Counted from the first letter of the stretch, positions 28,903 through 41,114 are shown. The stretch is 64,000 bases of DNA from Alloascoidea africana (GCA_030581615.1 JAKTTT010000001.1:1178001-1242000); one strand, 5' to 3'. A program made the numbers and translations. The notes: generated by a model not told the origin, from the letters alone.

Positions 28903-31900
28903 TAATTAATTAATAGTATTGGGGAACAAGGAAAAAGAAGAATACCAAATGCGGAACATGCGTTCAAATAGTAAATCCATGGTTTGGTATGATGTACATG
29001 TCTCATTCATATCTCTATTGTACCCTATTAACTAGTTTTTCCTTTTCCCTTCCCCCAAAAATTTTCAAAATAAATATATTAGGACGCCTTTTATCTCGTG
29101 TTCTTGAAAAGTTTCCCCTTTTTCGTGGAAGAATGCCTCTTTTTGCTAGAACTGTAAAAGAATTATTATTATTGTACATGAAATCACAAATAGAATGAGT
29201 ATTTATTACGTTATATCTGGACTGCAAGGGATTCCAAATAAAACAAATCATGAACAAGAAGACCAGTAATAATAATAAGAATAATATTATGTATATATGG
29301 TGTAAAATGCCATAGCCATGTGATTTGAAAAGTGTGTCTCAATAAAAATCTCATCATGATCGTTTTTTTTTTACATCTGCAAAAGTCTGTCTGAGACTTG
29401 TTGTGTAATAAGAGACTAAACATACATGGAAAGATTATTGTGTCCTAGAATAGAACAGCATGTAGAATAGAAGAAGAGAAAAAAAAAAAAAAAAAACTTG
29501 GCGAGTGTGGTTGTTTCATGTACTGTGTATGTGGGATCAATAACCCCTTTTTCCCAATTTTGTAAAATTAGGAAAGAGACAACAACCATGATGATGAAAA
29601 CAAGTGGTTTTGTGATTTCATAGTTGTCTAAACAAGGACCAAATTATGGTTATAATAATTCTTCAGGATCAGTGTTAACATTTTGATATCAAATTTATGT
29701 TGGGGAGGATCACAGATTACACCACATGCTTAGGGGTTTGTCCAAGTTTACTTGGGAAAGGGGTCCAATGCAGTCTTCTAGAATCATTCAACAGTTAACA
29801 TCTATTTAGAACGAAAACCATAATGATATAAAAAAAGACAAATTGTGATGTGATGTGATGTTATTCTAACCTGAATTTTCAGAATGCTTTTAACATTCTT
29901 TTGTTCGATAGTTACATCCCTAACTACTATGTTTCACTTATTGATCTCTTTCCTTGGTTCATCGGTGGGCGTCTTTCTTCCTTTTTTTTTCAATCAAGTA
30001 GATAAGTATTCACTATAAATAAGACTATATCCTTGTTACTTCTAGGGTTTTTTCAAAAAGTTTTAACCAAAAGTGGTTTGTTTACAATACGTAGCTAAGC
30101 CACCACCACCTTATGCATAACTGAATTGCTTTAGTAATCTTGTCAAAAAAAAAAGGATATAAACTGGGAGTCAGATGTGCTCTACTTAATAGGATGTCTA
30201 AAAGGTTTTTGGTGGTGATGATGAAGAGAATCTAGAGGTATTCTTTTTCTATCCAGTTCTGACATTTGATATTTTATCCTTTGTTTCACGAATAGCACAA
30301 TTTATCATTATTCTTTTAACCAGTAAAGAGCATTAGTTCTTTTTTTTCCAAAGTTAGAATTGATTTTCTTAGGTGTTTATCAATGACTTTTGAAGTTTTC
30401 TCTTTCATGTACTGTCAGTCGAAGATTCGTTATATCCTCAACATCAATTTTACATCATGCTCGATAATGAGCATTAAAAAATATGCCTTTTCTACACACA
30501 GTTAATTTCTTAGAATTGGAAATGATCTTAATGCGGGTGCCTTGTCTGTTCATTTTTCCCTCTTGATGTAATTCAAGAAATTTTCCCAAGTTACTGACTG
30601 ACTGGAGTATTTGGTGTTATTATTTTGAGACCTGAAGAGCCAAAAAAAAACGAATTGATCTTTTACTAGAAGAACAGTTTGGATCATGTTGTAAAAGATT
30701 GTTCTTGTACATTATAAATGTCTACAATTATCTGGAATGAAAAAAAAAAGGAATGGGCGATGCCTTATACATCACTTCTTTTTTCACATTTTTTATTCTT
30801 CTTTTTTGGAATTTCATAAAAGTATCAAGATCAAGATTTCATTTAATACAGAATAATCCACTTCTTTCTTTATTTTATTTGAAAAGCTTTATAAGAATAG
30901 GAATTTACAGCCCTTCAATCTCCAAGTTTTATGCCCAATTAATCGACTACAAAAGGACAGAGGATCCAAATCTATTATTAATACTAAAAAAGTAGTGTCC
31001 CATGGTAATACTCTTCTCCTTTGCCCATTGACAATATAAACTCAATGAAACTAAGAAACCTGTCGTCGCGACTTTGCAATGGAGGATCATACCGTAATAA
31101 TCTTGTGGTTTCGGATTTGTATCCAGTAACCATGTGCTAGAGGCAAACTTCTGCAACAACAAAAAAAAAGAACTCACGAATATTGTCATATAACTCCCAC
31201 CAGAACCGAGATTTCCAAAAGAAAACCCGAATGCTTCTAATGGTAGTTTTACGAAACTGTGAATTGAATTTGTGGTGGATTATCTGAAATAGAATGAATC
31301 TTTATATTGCGGAACTCTCAACAGCAATTAGTTATAGTAAAACATATCTAAATCTAGAAAAGGTTGTAACTAATAGTAAAACTGAGACATTAGCATATGA
31401 TGGTTTTAATAATAGCGAAATATGTTATGTTCCATGTAACGCCGTTATCGCTTCGCATTGCTCAATCCAGGAGAAGCTAATAACGTTTCTATTGATCAGA
31501 TCACTGTATCTGAAGTGAGGCTATTACGGCTACAAAGCATTTGGACAAGTTCAGCCATCAATTTTGGAGGTTCCTTAGTATATTTGGTTTCAAATTGCAT
31601 TTGTTGGTGTCTGTTAGAGAAGAGAGACAAAGTTTGCGTGTACGGTCCTCCAATGATAAGTTTTCATTAAAACCAGTTTCCCAGATTCCATTGCGGTTAC
31701 CTCTGAGATCGGGAAATGCAATGGAATGTGGAATTGGAATTGGAAGAGTATCGCCTAAAAGTCGGCGATGAAATAACCTGGTGGATCTAAGCAATTGATG
31801 AGAGCAGATTTGGCGCCCGGCCCGTTGAAGTTCAAACGGGGTCCAGGCTTGAGGCATAAAGCCACAACGCGACAGAACTTCTCCGATCTGCAAAGCAAGC

Positions 31901-33457
31901 CCTAAAGTCTCATATGCTTCGAATTCGGATTTCGGATTCAGAGAAGAGAAGAAGGTCAGGTTCGACAAATTGGGCATTCGGGGCATTTTCAGAATCTGGA
32001 AAACATGTCGAGAAAACTTGGAAAATGCGGGTAAGCACAATGTGGAAATTTACCAGGCAGCTTTCTGGAATACCAACCTCATCAGGGAAGAAAAGTAGTG
32101 GTAGGAGTGAAAACAATTCCAAGTTTCAAAAGTTATATAGTTAGTGCATTTTAGATTTGGAGGCCAATCAATTGATTCGTTCAAGGTTCCGAGATCTCAA
32201 TCGAACAGTACATAAAAAAGGCCTTTCAATTTTCAAATCTTTTGTTTGACCATTTGAATCTATGAGAGATATGTGTAAGAAGAAATCGAATTGAGTGGAA
32301 AGTAGGGACTGGTAAGAAAGGAAAGGAAAATTGATCTGGAGGGCAAAGGTCCTGATTACGAGGGGAGTCTTCCATCGATTAATTCAATTACAAGAGAGCA
32401 ACGGGGTTCGAAAGCGAAAACTGGGGGATGTACACAAAAAGAATCGGTTTGTTGAACTTGCTTCCAGGAACGAAGGCATTTACGATATGGGATACTGGAC
32501 TGTATTCAAGGGTTGATAGGCCAAGCCAGAGTAGTATATAGGCAAGGAACGCAAACATCTCTAGCTTGTCTTCTTTCTGCACTTGAGAGAAAACTGAATA
32601 AGATAGATCTAAAATGAATAAAAAAGTGAATACATTTCTTGAGAAAACAGAAAAACGTTTTATTTGTCACATAAGATACATTTAATCCTTGAACATCTTA
32701 ATAAGGTAATATTACTGGGTTGTTTTTCATTCCAAAATGTTTTTGGAAATATTCAATCACTTTAAGCATTTCCTCAACAATACGCTTCATGATTTGCTTT
32801 CGCCTTTCAATTGTTTTTTTCTTTTCCCAATTTAAAGATAATCATAGGTTTTGGATCATTCTATCCTCTCCAGAATATTGCTTTTTTCCAAAATGGTTTT
32901 GTTTTCTCGGAAACGGTTGAAGATTTGGCCTAAAATTGCCGCTAGGACTTGCACCTGGATACCTTTTTTTCCACTACATCAATTTGTTTATTGCGATAGG
33001 TATAAACTAGAGAAAAAAACAAAATCCTGACATTAAAAGTTGAAAAGATTACACAAACATTTCTCTCTTATAAATCCAACAATTGAACTAGTGAATTTCA
33101 TCTCATCCTCACAATTCAACCATTTCTTTTCTTTGGCTTTTTTATTTCAACAATATTGAAAATAAGAAATATCCCCCACACTGAGGTATTCCTATCATTT
33201 CTTCAACTACACATGCAACAGTATATCCTGGAAATCCAAAATTCAAAAAAAGGTAAATAGATAAAAAAAAAAAGGTATCTTACAGAATTAGAATCGAAAC
33301 AAAATTAGACATCTCCTTCAAAAATGAAAGCAAAAATAAAGATGAAAAAATAAAAACATAAACATAAAAAAAGCTTTGAGAATTGACATCAAAGTTTAAC
33401 AGAACAAAAAGCATTTCATCACTTGTTGTTCCCAATCATCAATCTTCAAATTCCATT

Positions 33458-34439
33458 TCAAACCAACTTTTCAATCTTGTCTTCCAATTTTTTCACATAA
33501 TTTTCCAAATCTACACCCGGAAAAAGTAAAGTATCTGTTGTTTAGAATAAATCTTCTCAGAAGGGCAAAATTAATAACACAAATACATACCGGAAACTTG
33601 ATACTTTAACATATCATTTTCGCTTTTCAAAAGCCCCAATTCAAGCTGTTTCTGATTAGCTCTTCCATACGACAACATTTTCTAATTGTTTTGTTAGTTT
33701 ATTGACATTTCAATGGGAATAGGTTTTCCAACTTACAGCAAGTTCGCGGTTTTCCTCAGTCAACAATTGTAATTTAACCACTATCTTATGAGCAATGTCT
33801 TGTTCATCCAAATATGCCAATTGCTGTTGTTGTGAAATATTGCCATTTGCACCAGCACTTCCATTGCCTGAGATTGTGCCAACGGTTGTGGTTGAAATGC
33901 CTAGGATTCCCGCACCACCACCACCACCACCACCATTCATAGTTCCAGTTCCATTATAATCGTTGATTGCAATTGCAGTGATGATGGATTCAAGTCGCAT
34001 TTTCAAATCTTCAGACTCTTTCTTTTTCGATTCGAGTTGTTCACAGAGCCTTTTGAAAACAGTTTCCAATTTCGGATCAACGTTAAAGTTTAGCAGCGTG
34101 GAAGAGCCAGTTCCTGAATCCGGCGTCGACTGTGATGTCTGTGTCTGGCTTTGCGATTGCACGGAATTGCCTTTACCAATTGGCGAGATCTGATCGGAGG
34201 ATTCAGGGGCAAGAAATGATGAAATGGAGTGAGAACCGCCACCGCTGCCGCCACCGCTGCCGCTGGTCGGTGCGATAGGGGTCGAGGTGTGAGTCAGGTT
34301 CTGGAGCAAGTTGGACAGACGGGCGACCTCGTTCGCGAGGTCCTCGTTCTCCTCGTCCTTGAGCCTCAGCTTCAGCAAGAGGTCCTGCTCTTCGTATGTG
34401 GAAAGAGCAGCGGTGCCGGCTGGCGTTAGAACCGATTGT

Positions 34440-34474
<35 letters not shown>

Positions 34475-35341
34475 CTTGGGCATCATTGATATGAGACTGC
34501 CACTGCCGTTACGAGCACCGGAGCTGCTCATGGCCATGTTCAAGTGCATTCCCATGGCCGAGTTTCCTAGAGCCTGGGCATGGCTATAGGCGTGTTGTGC
34601 CTGGCCCAGCTGGAGCTGTTGCTGTTGCTGCTGCTGCTGCTGCTGCTGCTGAAGTTGTTGCTGGAGCTGGAGCTGTCCCTGGGGCTGTCCCGGGGGCTGG
34701 AAGCTGGAGCCGGAGCTGGACGGCGGCAGGCTGGGCTGGGCGGTGTAGGAGGACGAGGACGAGGACATGGTGCTGAAGGAGTGCGAGTGGCTAAGAAGGT
34801 GGTGCTGCGGCGTGGACGGCGGTTGCAAGCTGGCCTCGAGCCCGCCGCCAGATCCTCCAACACCTCCTCCAGCAACAGCTCCAGCAACAGCTCCAGTGCC
34901 AGCTCCAGCCAGCCCGACGCCGCCCGGGAGCAGCGCCCGCGGCTGGGGGTCGCCGTAGAACGGGTTGAACTGGATGCCCGCGAGGTCGTCCGTCGCGCCC
35001 AGCCGCGGGCCCAGCGGGCCCAGCGGGCCCATCGCAGAGCTGGGGCCAGAGCCGGGGCCAGAGCCGGGGCCGCTGGCCGAGGACGCCGTCGTGATGGACA
35101 AGGAGGTCGCCGCCGAGGACGGGCCCTGCAACTTTGTGGGAGCGGAAGCAGAGACGGCAGAGGCTGGAGTCGACGCGGACGTCGCTGTTGCTGTTGCTGT
35201 TGCTGTTGCACTCGCAATCGCGGTCGCAGTCGCGGATGGCGGGTCCGAGCAGGCATTGGCAGGCGAATTGGCCGTGGAGCCGGCTTTGGAGGCGAGTCCT
35301 TGCTGGTGGGAGGCCAGGTTGAGGTAGCTGGAGTAGTTCAT
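33458..35341 (-). CDS. MUM2: Mum2/WTAP-like subunit of the m6A mRNA methyltransferase complex, three exons
   Basis: 582 residues after splicing. WTAP family proteins (Mum2 in S. cerevisiae, needed for meiotic m6A) scaffold the Ime4/METTL3 writer. Exons are 35341-33737, 33681-33591 and 33510-33458. Introns are 55 nt (GTAAGT, branch AACTAACA) and 80 nt (GTATGT, branch TTCTAAAC). The N-terminal half is low-complexity (Ala/Thr, Gly/Pro, two poly-Q runs). The C-terminal half is coiled coil: EEQDLLLKLRLKDEENEDL, DPKLETVFKRLCEQLESKK, HKIVVKLQLLTEENRELA, then across the splice KMLSYGRANQKQLELGLLKS, which fits the WTAP pattern of LxxGR followed by a helical repeat. The protein ends VKKLEDKIEKLV. The start is ATG 35341, the first in-frame ATG. 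Upstream open sequence begins with GTG. A second acceptor 24 nt upstream in intron 2 is also in frame. Assignment is by pattern, moderately sure. Confidence 0.75.
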
Positions 35342-36240
35342 CGCGGCCGTGGTGGAAGGAGAAGGAGTTGAAGAGAAGAGAAGCGGGCAATTTCGCTTTT
35401 CACTCCAACGGCTTGCAACAGAATAGAAGGCTTTTTTAGCTCCAACGGGACGATTGATGCGAATGGAATTCGTAGTTGATCTAGATAGACTACTGCTCAC
35501 TGTTCATTGCTCACTGCTCACTGTTCGTGTATAAAAAACGAAATCCATGAAAGATGCATATATATATAGGGGTAAAATCTAGGTAAAATGTAAAGACAAG
35601 TAGCAGACAAACACGAATAGATGAAAAAAAGGGAGAAACATAATCGTATAGGCCTATTTATTTAGTTTTTTTTTCTTTTCGTTTGTTTGTGTTTCTTCAT
35701 ATCGGAGCCACAGTTCCAAATCAAAATTCAAAAATCAAAAATCAAAAATCAAAAATCAAAAAATTCCATATTCCAAATCTCCCCCGAAAAACAACTCCAA
35801 AATCGTCATTTATATATCTTCAATGCGCAAGAGCACATCCAAACGGAACGAGTGAACAAAAAAATCCAACCCTCAAAGGAATACGAAACCTGAGATAGAA
35901 TGTGTGGCAGCGGAATGAATCAAAATGTCCGTATCAGGTTGAAACACAAGCAGATGGCTCATTGCTTTGATATCCTCAGTGGACACAATTGGAGCGGCTA
36001 AATAGACTCATTGTAAAAGCCCCCCTTATTTTTTTAAAAGATTTTATTTCCTTTTTTTTTTAATTTTTTTATTTTTATTTGGTTCAAGCCAAATCGATTG
36101 TGAACAAAAATTGTATGCAGATAGCCCAGCTATCTGTTTCATGCTGACAATATATCATTCTTGCTCCAAGGAAACAGAAAAGGCAAGCTGAAAGGTGATA
36201 AAACAAATATAGAGTAGAGTAGAGTCGAGTTGTATGGGTA
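35342..36240. other. Intergenic, 899 bp
   Basis: Promoter of the MUM2-like gene and 3' flank of the upstream gene. It contains a tandem AAATCAAAA-type repeat (about 35717-35763) and T-rich tracts near 36028-36080. No gene recognised. Confidence 0.5.
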
Positions 36241-37296
36241 CTAGTAGAACCTCGTGGAGTTATCTGTAGTACCAAACTGTATGGGCATACCCAGGGGAGC
36301 ACAAGAGTCCTTTTTCATGGCAAAAGGATACTCGGTCGATTCATTACCGTTACCTTCAACATATTTGTCAAACGCCAATGGCTTGGGCTTCGATTTGGAT
36401 TTTGGCTTTGCCATGACCAGTGTGGACTGGTGGTGGTGGCCCGCATCCATAATAAACGGCTCCTCATCAATACCATTCAACCCCACAAAATCAGAGTGGT
36501 TGTTATAGTTATAGTTATAGTTGTAGTTGAAATTGCCCAGTCCCAGTCCCAGCCCCAGTCCCAGTTGTTTTGAGGCGGGCGCGGACAACGAGCTGAGCGA
36601 ACTGATAGAGCTAATAGAGGAAGATGCCTTTGCATGATGAGCCGAGAAATTGTGGATCGAGCCAGGTGTGGTGAAATCGTAGACTGTGGTTGAACAAGTT
36701 GGAGGAGTGTTTGTCTGTGTGTTTGAAAACTCGGGAGAAAACTCGAGATCCGGAGGACTCGTGCTGAAGATGGAGCTGGCCGTGTTGGATCTGGTTCTGG
36801 TTCTGGATTTGGATTGTTGTGAAGACTTTGGTCTCGGGTTGGAGTAGTAAAGAGGCAGAGGCGGCGTACTACTTCTGGCACCAAAAGTCCTGGACCTGGC
36901 CTTGGACCGTGCCTTTGAGTCCTCAAGTTCTTCGTCCCAGGTCTTGATCCGAGATGAGGATGCTGGGGCCCTCATGTCGCTCTTCCATCGCAATCTAAAG
37001 CGAAAGCCCTGGACCAACAGCGTAGAGGCGTGCCTGAGACCTGCTCTAAGCAACACCAGGGGCCCAACCTTGTTGAACACCAGGGCGTAGTAGTAAACGA
37101 CGAGGAAACACGCAACCGCAAAGATCAAAACGTCCGAGTTTTTGCTAATGAAGCGTTGGATGGGTCCAGCCCGAAGCCCCTCGTCAAAGGGATAAGCAAA
37201 CAATCCGTTGTAAGGGATGACAAAGTGGATGATGCCCGTGTCTCTGTAGGCATGTTCCCTCAGCAGGGCCATATCGTGGGGTGGCGGGATAACCAT
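36241..37296 (-). CDS. Unrecognised single-pass membrane protein
   Basis: 351 residues. A short N-terminal region (about 50 residues, with TGIIHFVIPYNGLFAYPFDE) is followed by one strongly hydrophobic segment (about residues 55-78, DVLIFAVACFLVVYYYALVF), a basic stretch (RFRLRWKS) and a long Ser/Thr/Pro-rich tail with low-complexity LGLGLGLG and NYNYNYNYNN. The basic flank after the membrane segment suggests a cytosolic C-terminal tail. No family recognised and no function proposed. Promoter sequence upstream holds CACGTGAC (37488-37495) and a 13-bp palindrome TGCTGACTCAGCA (37523-37535). The long intact frame and tidy ATG support a real gene. Confidence 0.7.
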   Translation of the reverse strand: MVIPPPHDMALLREHAYRDTGIIHFVIPYNGLFAYPFDEGLRAGPIQRFISKNSDVLIFAVACFLVVYYYALVFNKVGPLVLLRAGLRHASTLLVQGFRFRLRWKSDMRAPASSSRIKTWDEELEDSKARSKARSRTFGARSSTPPLPLYYSNPRPKSSQQSKSRTRTRSNTASSIFSTSPPDLEFSPEFSNTQTNTPPTCSTTVYDFTTPGSIHNFSAHHAKASSSISSISSLSSLSAPASKQLGLGLGLGLGNFNYNYNYNYNNHSDFVGLNGIDEEPFIMDAGHHHQSTLVMAKPKSKSKPKPLAFDKYVEGNGNESTEYPFAMKKDSCAPLGMPIQFGTTDNSTRFY

Positions 37297-37522
37297 GGGA
37301 ATTGGGGGGTGTTTAGCAGAGACGAACTAAATCAAAAAAGAACAAGCAGAAGCAGTAGCAGCAGCAGCAGCAATAGTAGCAGCAGCAACAAGAAGTGAAA
37401 GAAAGAAGAAAAGACGGTTGAAATAGCAAAAGTGAAAGGGAAAAAGTCGAATCTGCAAAGTTGAACTCCAGCGAAAAAGGAGAGAGGCACGTGACGCGAT
37501 GTGGATGTGCACAAGCGCGTGT

Positions 37523-37535
37523 TGCTGACTCAGCA
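37523..37535. promoter_or_regulatory. 13-bp bZIP palindrome TGCTGACTCAGCA
   Basis: Perfect odd palindrome around the AP-1/Gcn4 core TGACTCA, with TGC/GCA flanks that in animals define the Maf recognition element. It lies 227 bp upstream of the membrane-protein start. CACGTGAC lies 28 bp away (37488-37495). Confidence 0.6.
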
Positions 37536-38274
37536 GCTGTTTCAGAACGCGGTAAGCTTAAAAGTAAGCTTATCGAGCACAGCAAAGGTGAAGAAGATGG
37601 AAGAAAGGAGAAGGAGAAGGAGAAGGTTTGGGATCTGGGACGAGGGCGTTTCACGGTGCGTGTAGGCCCAGTGGCCAGTGGCAAGAGGTAGAGGCCACCG
37701 AGCGGCCAGTCGCTGGCTCTAAGCTCAAGGCTCTAAGCTCAAAGCTCAAAGCTCTAAGCTCAAAGTGAGGCACTTTGGCGGAAGGGGCATCCACGGACTA
37801 ATAATGTCTAATGTCGAGCCACAAGACCCTTTGCAGATGTGATTCGTGGCATGAAGTGCACACTATCCAACTTTTTTCTTTTAATTGTTGATGGTGGTGG
37901 AAGCAACATGGAGATAAGAACACTGTTCTCTTCTCAGGACGGACACAGCAGCCCTAATTATGGTGCAAATGAAATTTGCTAACTAGTGAAGAATACAAAG
38001 TTATGGTTATATCGGCAATCAACTGAGTGTTTGAAAGATAGAGAAGCAACAGTTTTAATTCTTTATGATGAACTTTTTTTGTCTTTTGGTTTTACAAATA
38101 AGTTATCTATCTATCTATTTTCAAAGCTCAGGACGTTTCTTCGTAGATTGTGCCTATTTATAAATCCTCCATCCAGGTTACGATCATTTTCAGATAACGA
38201 TGGTGATTAACACCACCCCTTTTACTCGTTCGTAAATCTCGAGAAAACCGTGCTGTTGGTTATAAATAGGACCT

Positions 38275-38298
38275 GACTCTGACTCTGACTCTGACTCT
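38275..38298. repeat. (GACTCT)4 microsatellite
   Basis: Four perfect 6-bp units in non-coding sequence. Confidence 0.85.
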
Positions 38299-41105
38299 AG
38301 CTTTTTTGAATTTTTGATATGATCACCTCGGGGGTTAATGATCTTTTTTTTTTTTATTTTGGTCCTTGAGAATACAAGCTTGGAAATTTTCTTCATCCCC
38401 CATGTCAAATCAAATCGAAAGAATAAGAATGTCTTCATGTAATGTCCATTTCATGTTGTTTTAAGTAATACATGCTCTACCACATGTTTGTAAAACGTAA
38501 TGTAAAAAAGAGATTATAAATGCTGGTTAAACATTCTCTTACTTTGAAAACTCGGAAGTGGTGCATCGGTCGATAATACGAATTGTATGTAAACGATGAT
38601 ACCAATACTGAGTAAATCGCTTTTTTTTTTTTGTCATATTCTCCATTAGCATCCCATACTAGATAAGAATGGGATTTCAAGATTCATATCTACCTTACCT
38701 TTACTTCTAGTCTCTTCTCAACCTGGTTTTATCAATACCGACATCTAGTTTCTCCGATACATGGATTCGGATATGCATAGTTCAAACACTTCTTCTGACT
38801 TGAACTTGAAGTCAGGACGTTTTTATTACCTGTAATGGAAATAAAAAAAAAAAAAAGGGCATCGCGCTTTTTACAGTTTTCCATCGTCCTAATATTATGT
38901 CTAATGTGGTGTTGGTTTCAAACACAAGAGAAATGAAAAGGACAAAAAATCCCGAGTTTGTCGGTTTTCTGCTCTGTTATTTCAACATGTGTTAAAAACA
39001 TGTCCTTATTTTTTATGTTCTCTTGGTTCGAATCCAACTTGTTCATTCTGAAACCAAAACAAAAAGAAATTTAGATGGATTTAGATCTGTATTTAAGCTC
39101 GTTAACCAAATTCCCCCATTTGCCGAGATCGTTTACCAATACCGTTAAATGCGTATTTTAACAAGATAGATAGATGGGTTCCGATCCATCTAGACCTTGT
39201 AAATTGCATAGATTTGTTGTCTGGTGTGGCATCCTTGTTGAAAAAGTATGCAAAAACAATGTGAACAAAGGGACTCAAAGTTATAAAAAAAATTCGAGGT
39301 TTATGGAAGAATAATGAATAATGAGAGATTATCAATCAAAGATTGGACTTGGATGCAAGGCACAAAACAAAACAAAAACAATACATCCTAGGAAATCTTC
39401 ACTGGCATTTTGAAAGATAAGCTAGAAACGCGATTTACAGGGGGGGCTAGACACAAAGAAATTAATTCAGTCCAACTATTTTCCTCCTTCTTTTTCTAGG
39501 ATTCAGTACGAAGCGGTAAGTGAACAGGGGAACGAAAAAAGTAGACCCCCCAAAAATACGCATTGCTAGGAAAAAGTCTTGACAATAGAAAGCCACATTA
39601 TTTTGCGGCGGTAAAGATGAGGATATCCAAATTTTCAGTATCAAGTCCCCTGTTTTTCTATCTAAAATGGTTTAGTAAATAACCAACAAAGGTTCAAAAA
39701 TGTAGTAGTGCGATGCCTATTATCAAGCGTTGAATTCATATGATGCATTCCCATTCTCATTCCGTCTACGATTGATTTCTCAAGTTTTTTTTCCAATCTA
39801 GCCCGATTTATTACAGCATTCGGGTTTTTTTTTTATTTGCCTCTGGGGGGTTTTCGATTTTGGGAAGTATGCTGATGAACCAGCTACAGCGGTATAAATG
39901 GTGGGAAAGAGCCAAGGAAAGGACATGATAATAATGAATGTAAGATCATGGACTCGTCAGGGATACATAGCCATTTGAGACAAGGAGGCCTGTCAAATTT
40001 TTTTCTTTTTTGGTGTTCTGTTCCTATCACAATCACCTGTCAAAAACATGTTGGGTTTGGGGCTTTTTGCATCCCCCATTGCCACCATTGCTTTGCAAAC
40101 ATGTCTTGATTCATGAAGAAGCAGAATCAACCAAGAAAAATGTATATAGCTTATAGCTTTTAGTGGTTTATAAATCTCTGTTTCGTAAATTAAATTTTCC
40201 AAAAATACATATCTTATATATAGAAAGTAAGAGCTACTAATCTTCAGTTTTCGGTACACATGCAATGGGTATTTTAAAGAAAGGAGTCGAAGGAAGCGCA
40301 AATGTGGACCCAATTTGGCAAGTCAAGTCAGAATAACAGTTAATAGAATAATAAAAAAAACTGACTTTGAAAATGGGAAGGAGCCCCGAATAAACAATGG
40401 TCAAATTATTATTATTATTAGGATTATTAATTTTATCCCTAGAAATTTCGGCAAATGTAGCGATTGCCTCTCGGGTGGCGGTGATGTGGCGGGGACGGAA
40501 ACGTGATGGGAAGGTTTGAAATAATTGATCATTGATCAGCATTTGCAAGGCAGAGAGGAAGGAAGGAAGGGGGAAGCTGTTTATGAAGAAGACCTTGGCG
40601 GTGAAAAAAGCAACGCAGGCACAAGGGCAAGGACCAGGACCAGGACCAGGAGCAGAATCAGGGCAAGGAATTTATCTATGTCAATTCTTCCACCAACCAA
40701 ATATGGGAACGAATACATCATCGCTGATGATAAATATGGTTCGAGAGAAAGGGGTTAGGGAAAAATCAGCTAGCCCAGACTTTTTGAAACGTAGGGAGTT
40801 ATCTGTGTAATCCAATGCCAAGGTCAATATAACACGATGATGGATGGGGATTTTCCTTTTCGTTTTCCTTCTGTTGCTGGTCTTTCATAGTTTCAACACA
40901 CTACGAGGAGGAACAAACGGAAAAAAAAAAAGGAAAAAACGTGTATGCGATTATTGATTTATCTCTTGGACTGCATCCTATCTATTCTAGACTTTAAATT
41001 TTTTGGGGGTATTGCCTTACACAACCAGTCAATTAGACAATTAAACAGCGACGCTCTCTGTCGGTGTACTTTTTGGAGTACCAAAAACTATTTTTGAATG
41101 AAATC

Positions 41106-41114
41106 TATATAAAA
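41106..41114 (+). promoter_or_regulatory. Probable TATA box of EXG1-like gene
   Basis: TATATAAAA about 365 bp upstream of the start codon, followed by T-rich sequence. This would give a 5' leader of roughly 250-320 nt. Confidence 0.4.

Larger units (their letters stand above)
26920..33457. other. 6.5-kb non-coding gap between two convergent genes
   Basis: The flanking genes point into this gap, so it is neither gene's promoter. It is AT-rich with long T and A runs. Microsatellites are (ATT)n near 27186-27212, (GTACAA)7 at 27855-27896, (TAATG/TAACG)6 at 27931-27960, (GTTTCC)4 at 28633-28656 and (CAATA)6 at 28873-28902, plus an 18-A run near 29480. A stretch around 31640-32060 is visibly less AT-rich than its surroundings. 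No conserved protein, tRNA or rRNA was recognised. Open frames seen (for example the T-rich one at 26916-27464) are low-complexity artefacts. Candidates are a centromere or replication region, non-coding RNA genes, or decayed genes. Confidence 0.6.

Noticed and set aside
31558-32040. 160-codon minus-strand frame in the long gap
   Set aside because: It starts with TTG rather than ATG, has no recognisable family, and no splice pattern completes it.
39025-39036. tRNA B-box-like GGTTCGAATCC
   Set aside because: No matching A box, anticodon arm or acceptor stem upstream within the expected distance.
40525-40810. Small plus-strand frames with Arg/Thr or Gly/Pro repeats
   Set aside because: They come from an AGGACCAGGACC-type microsatellite. 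No start context or homology.
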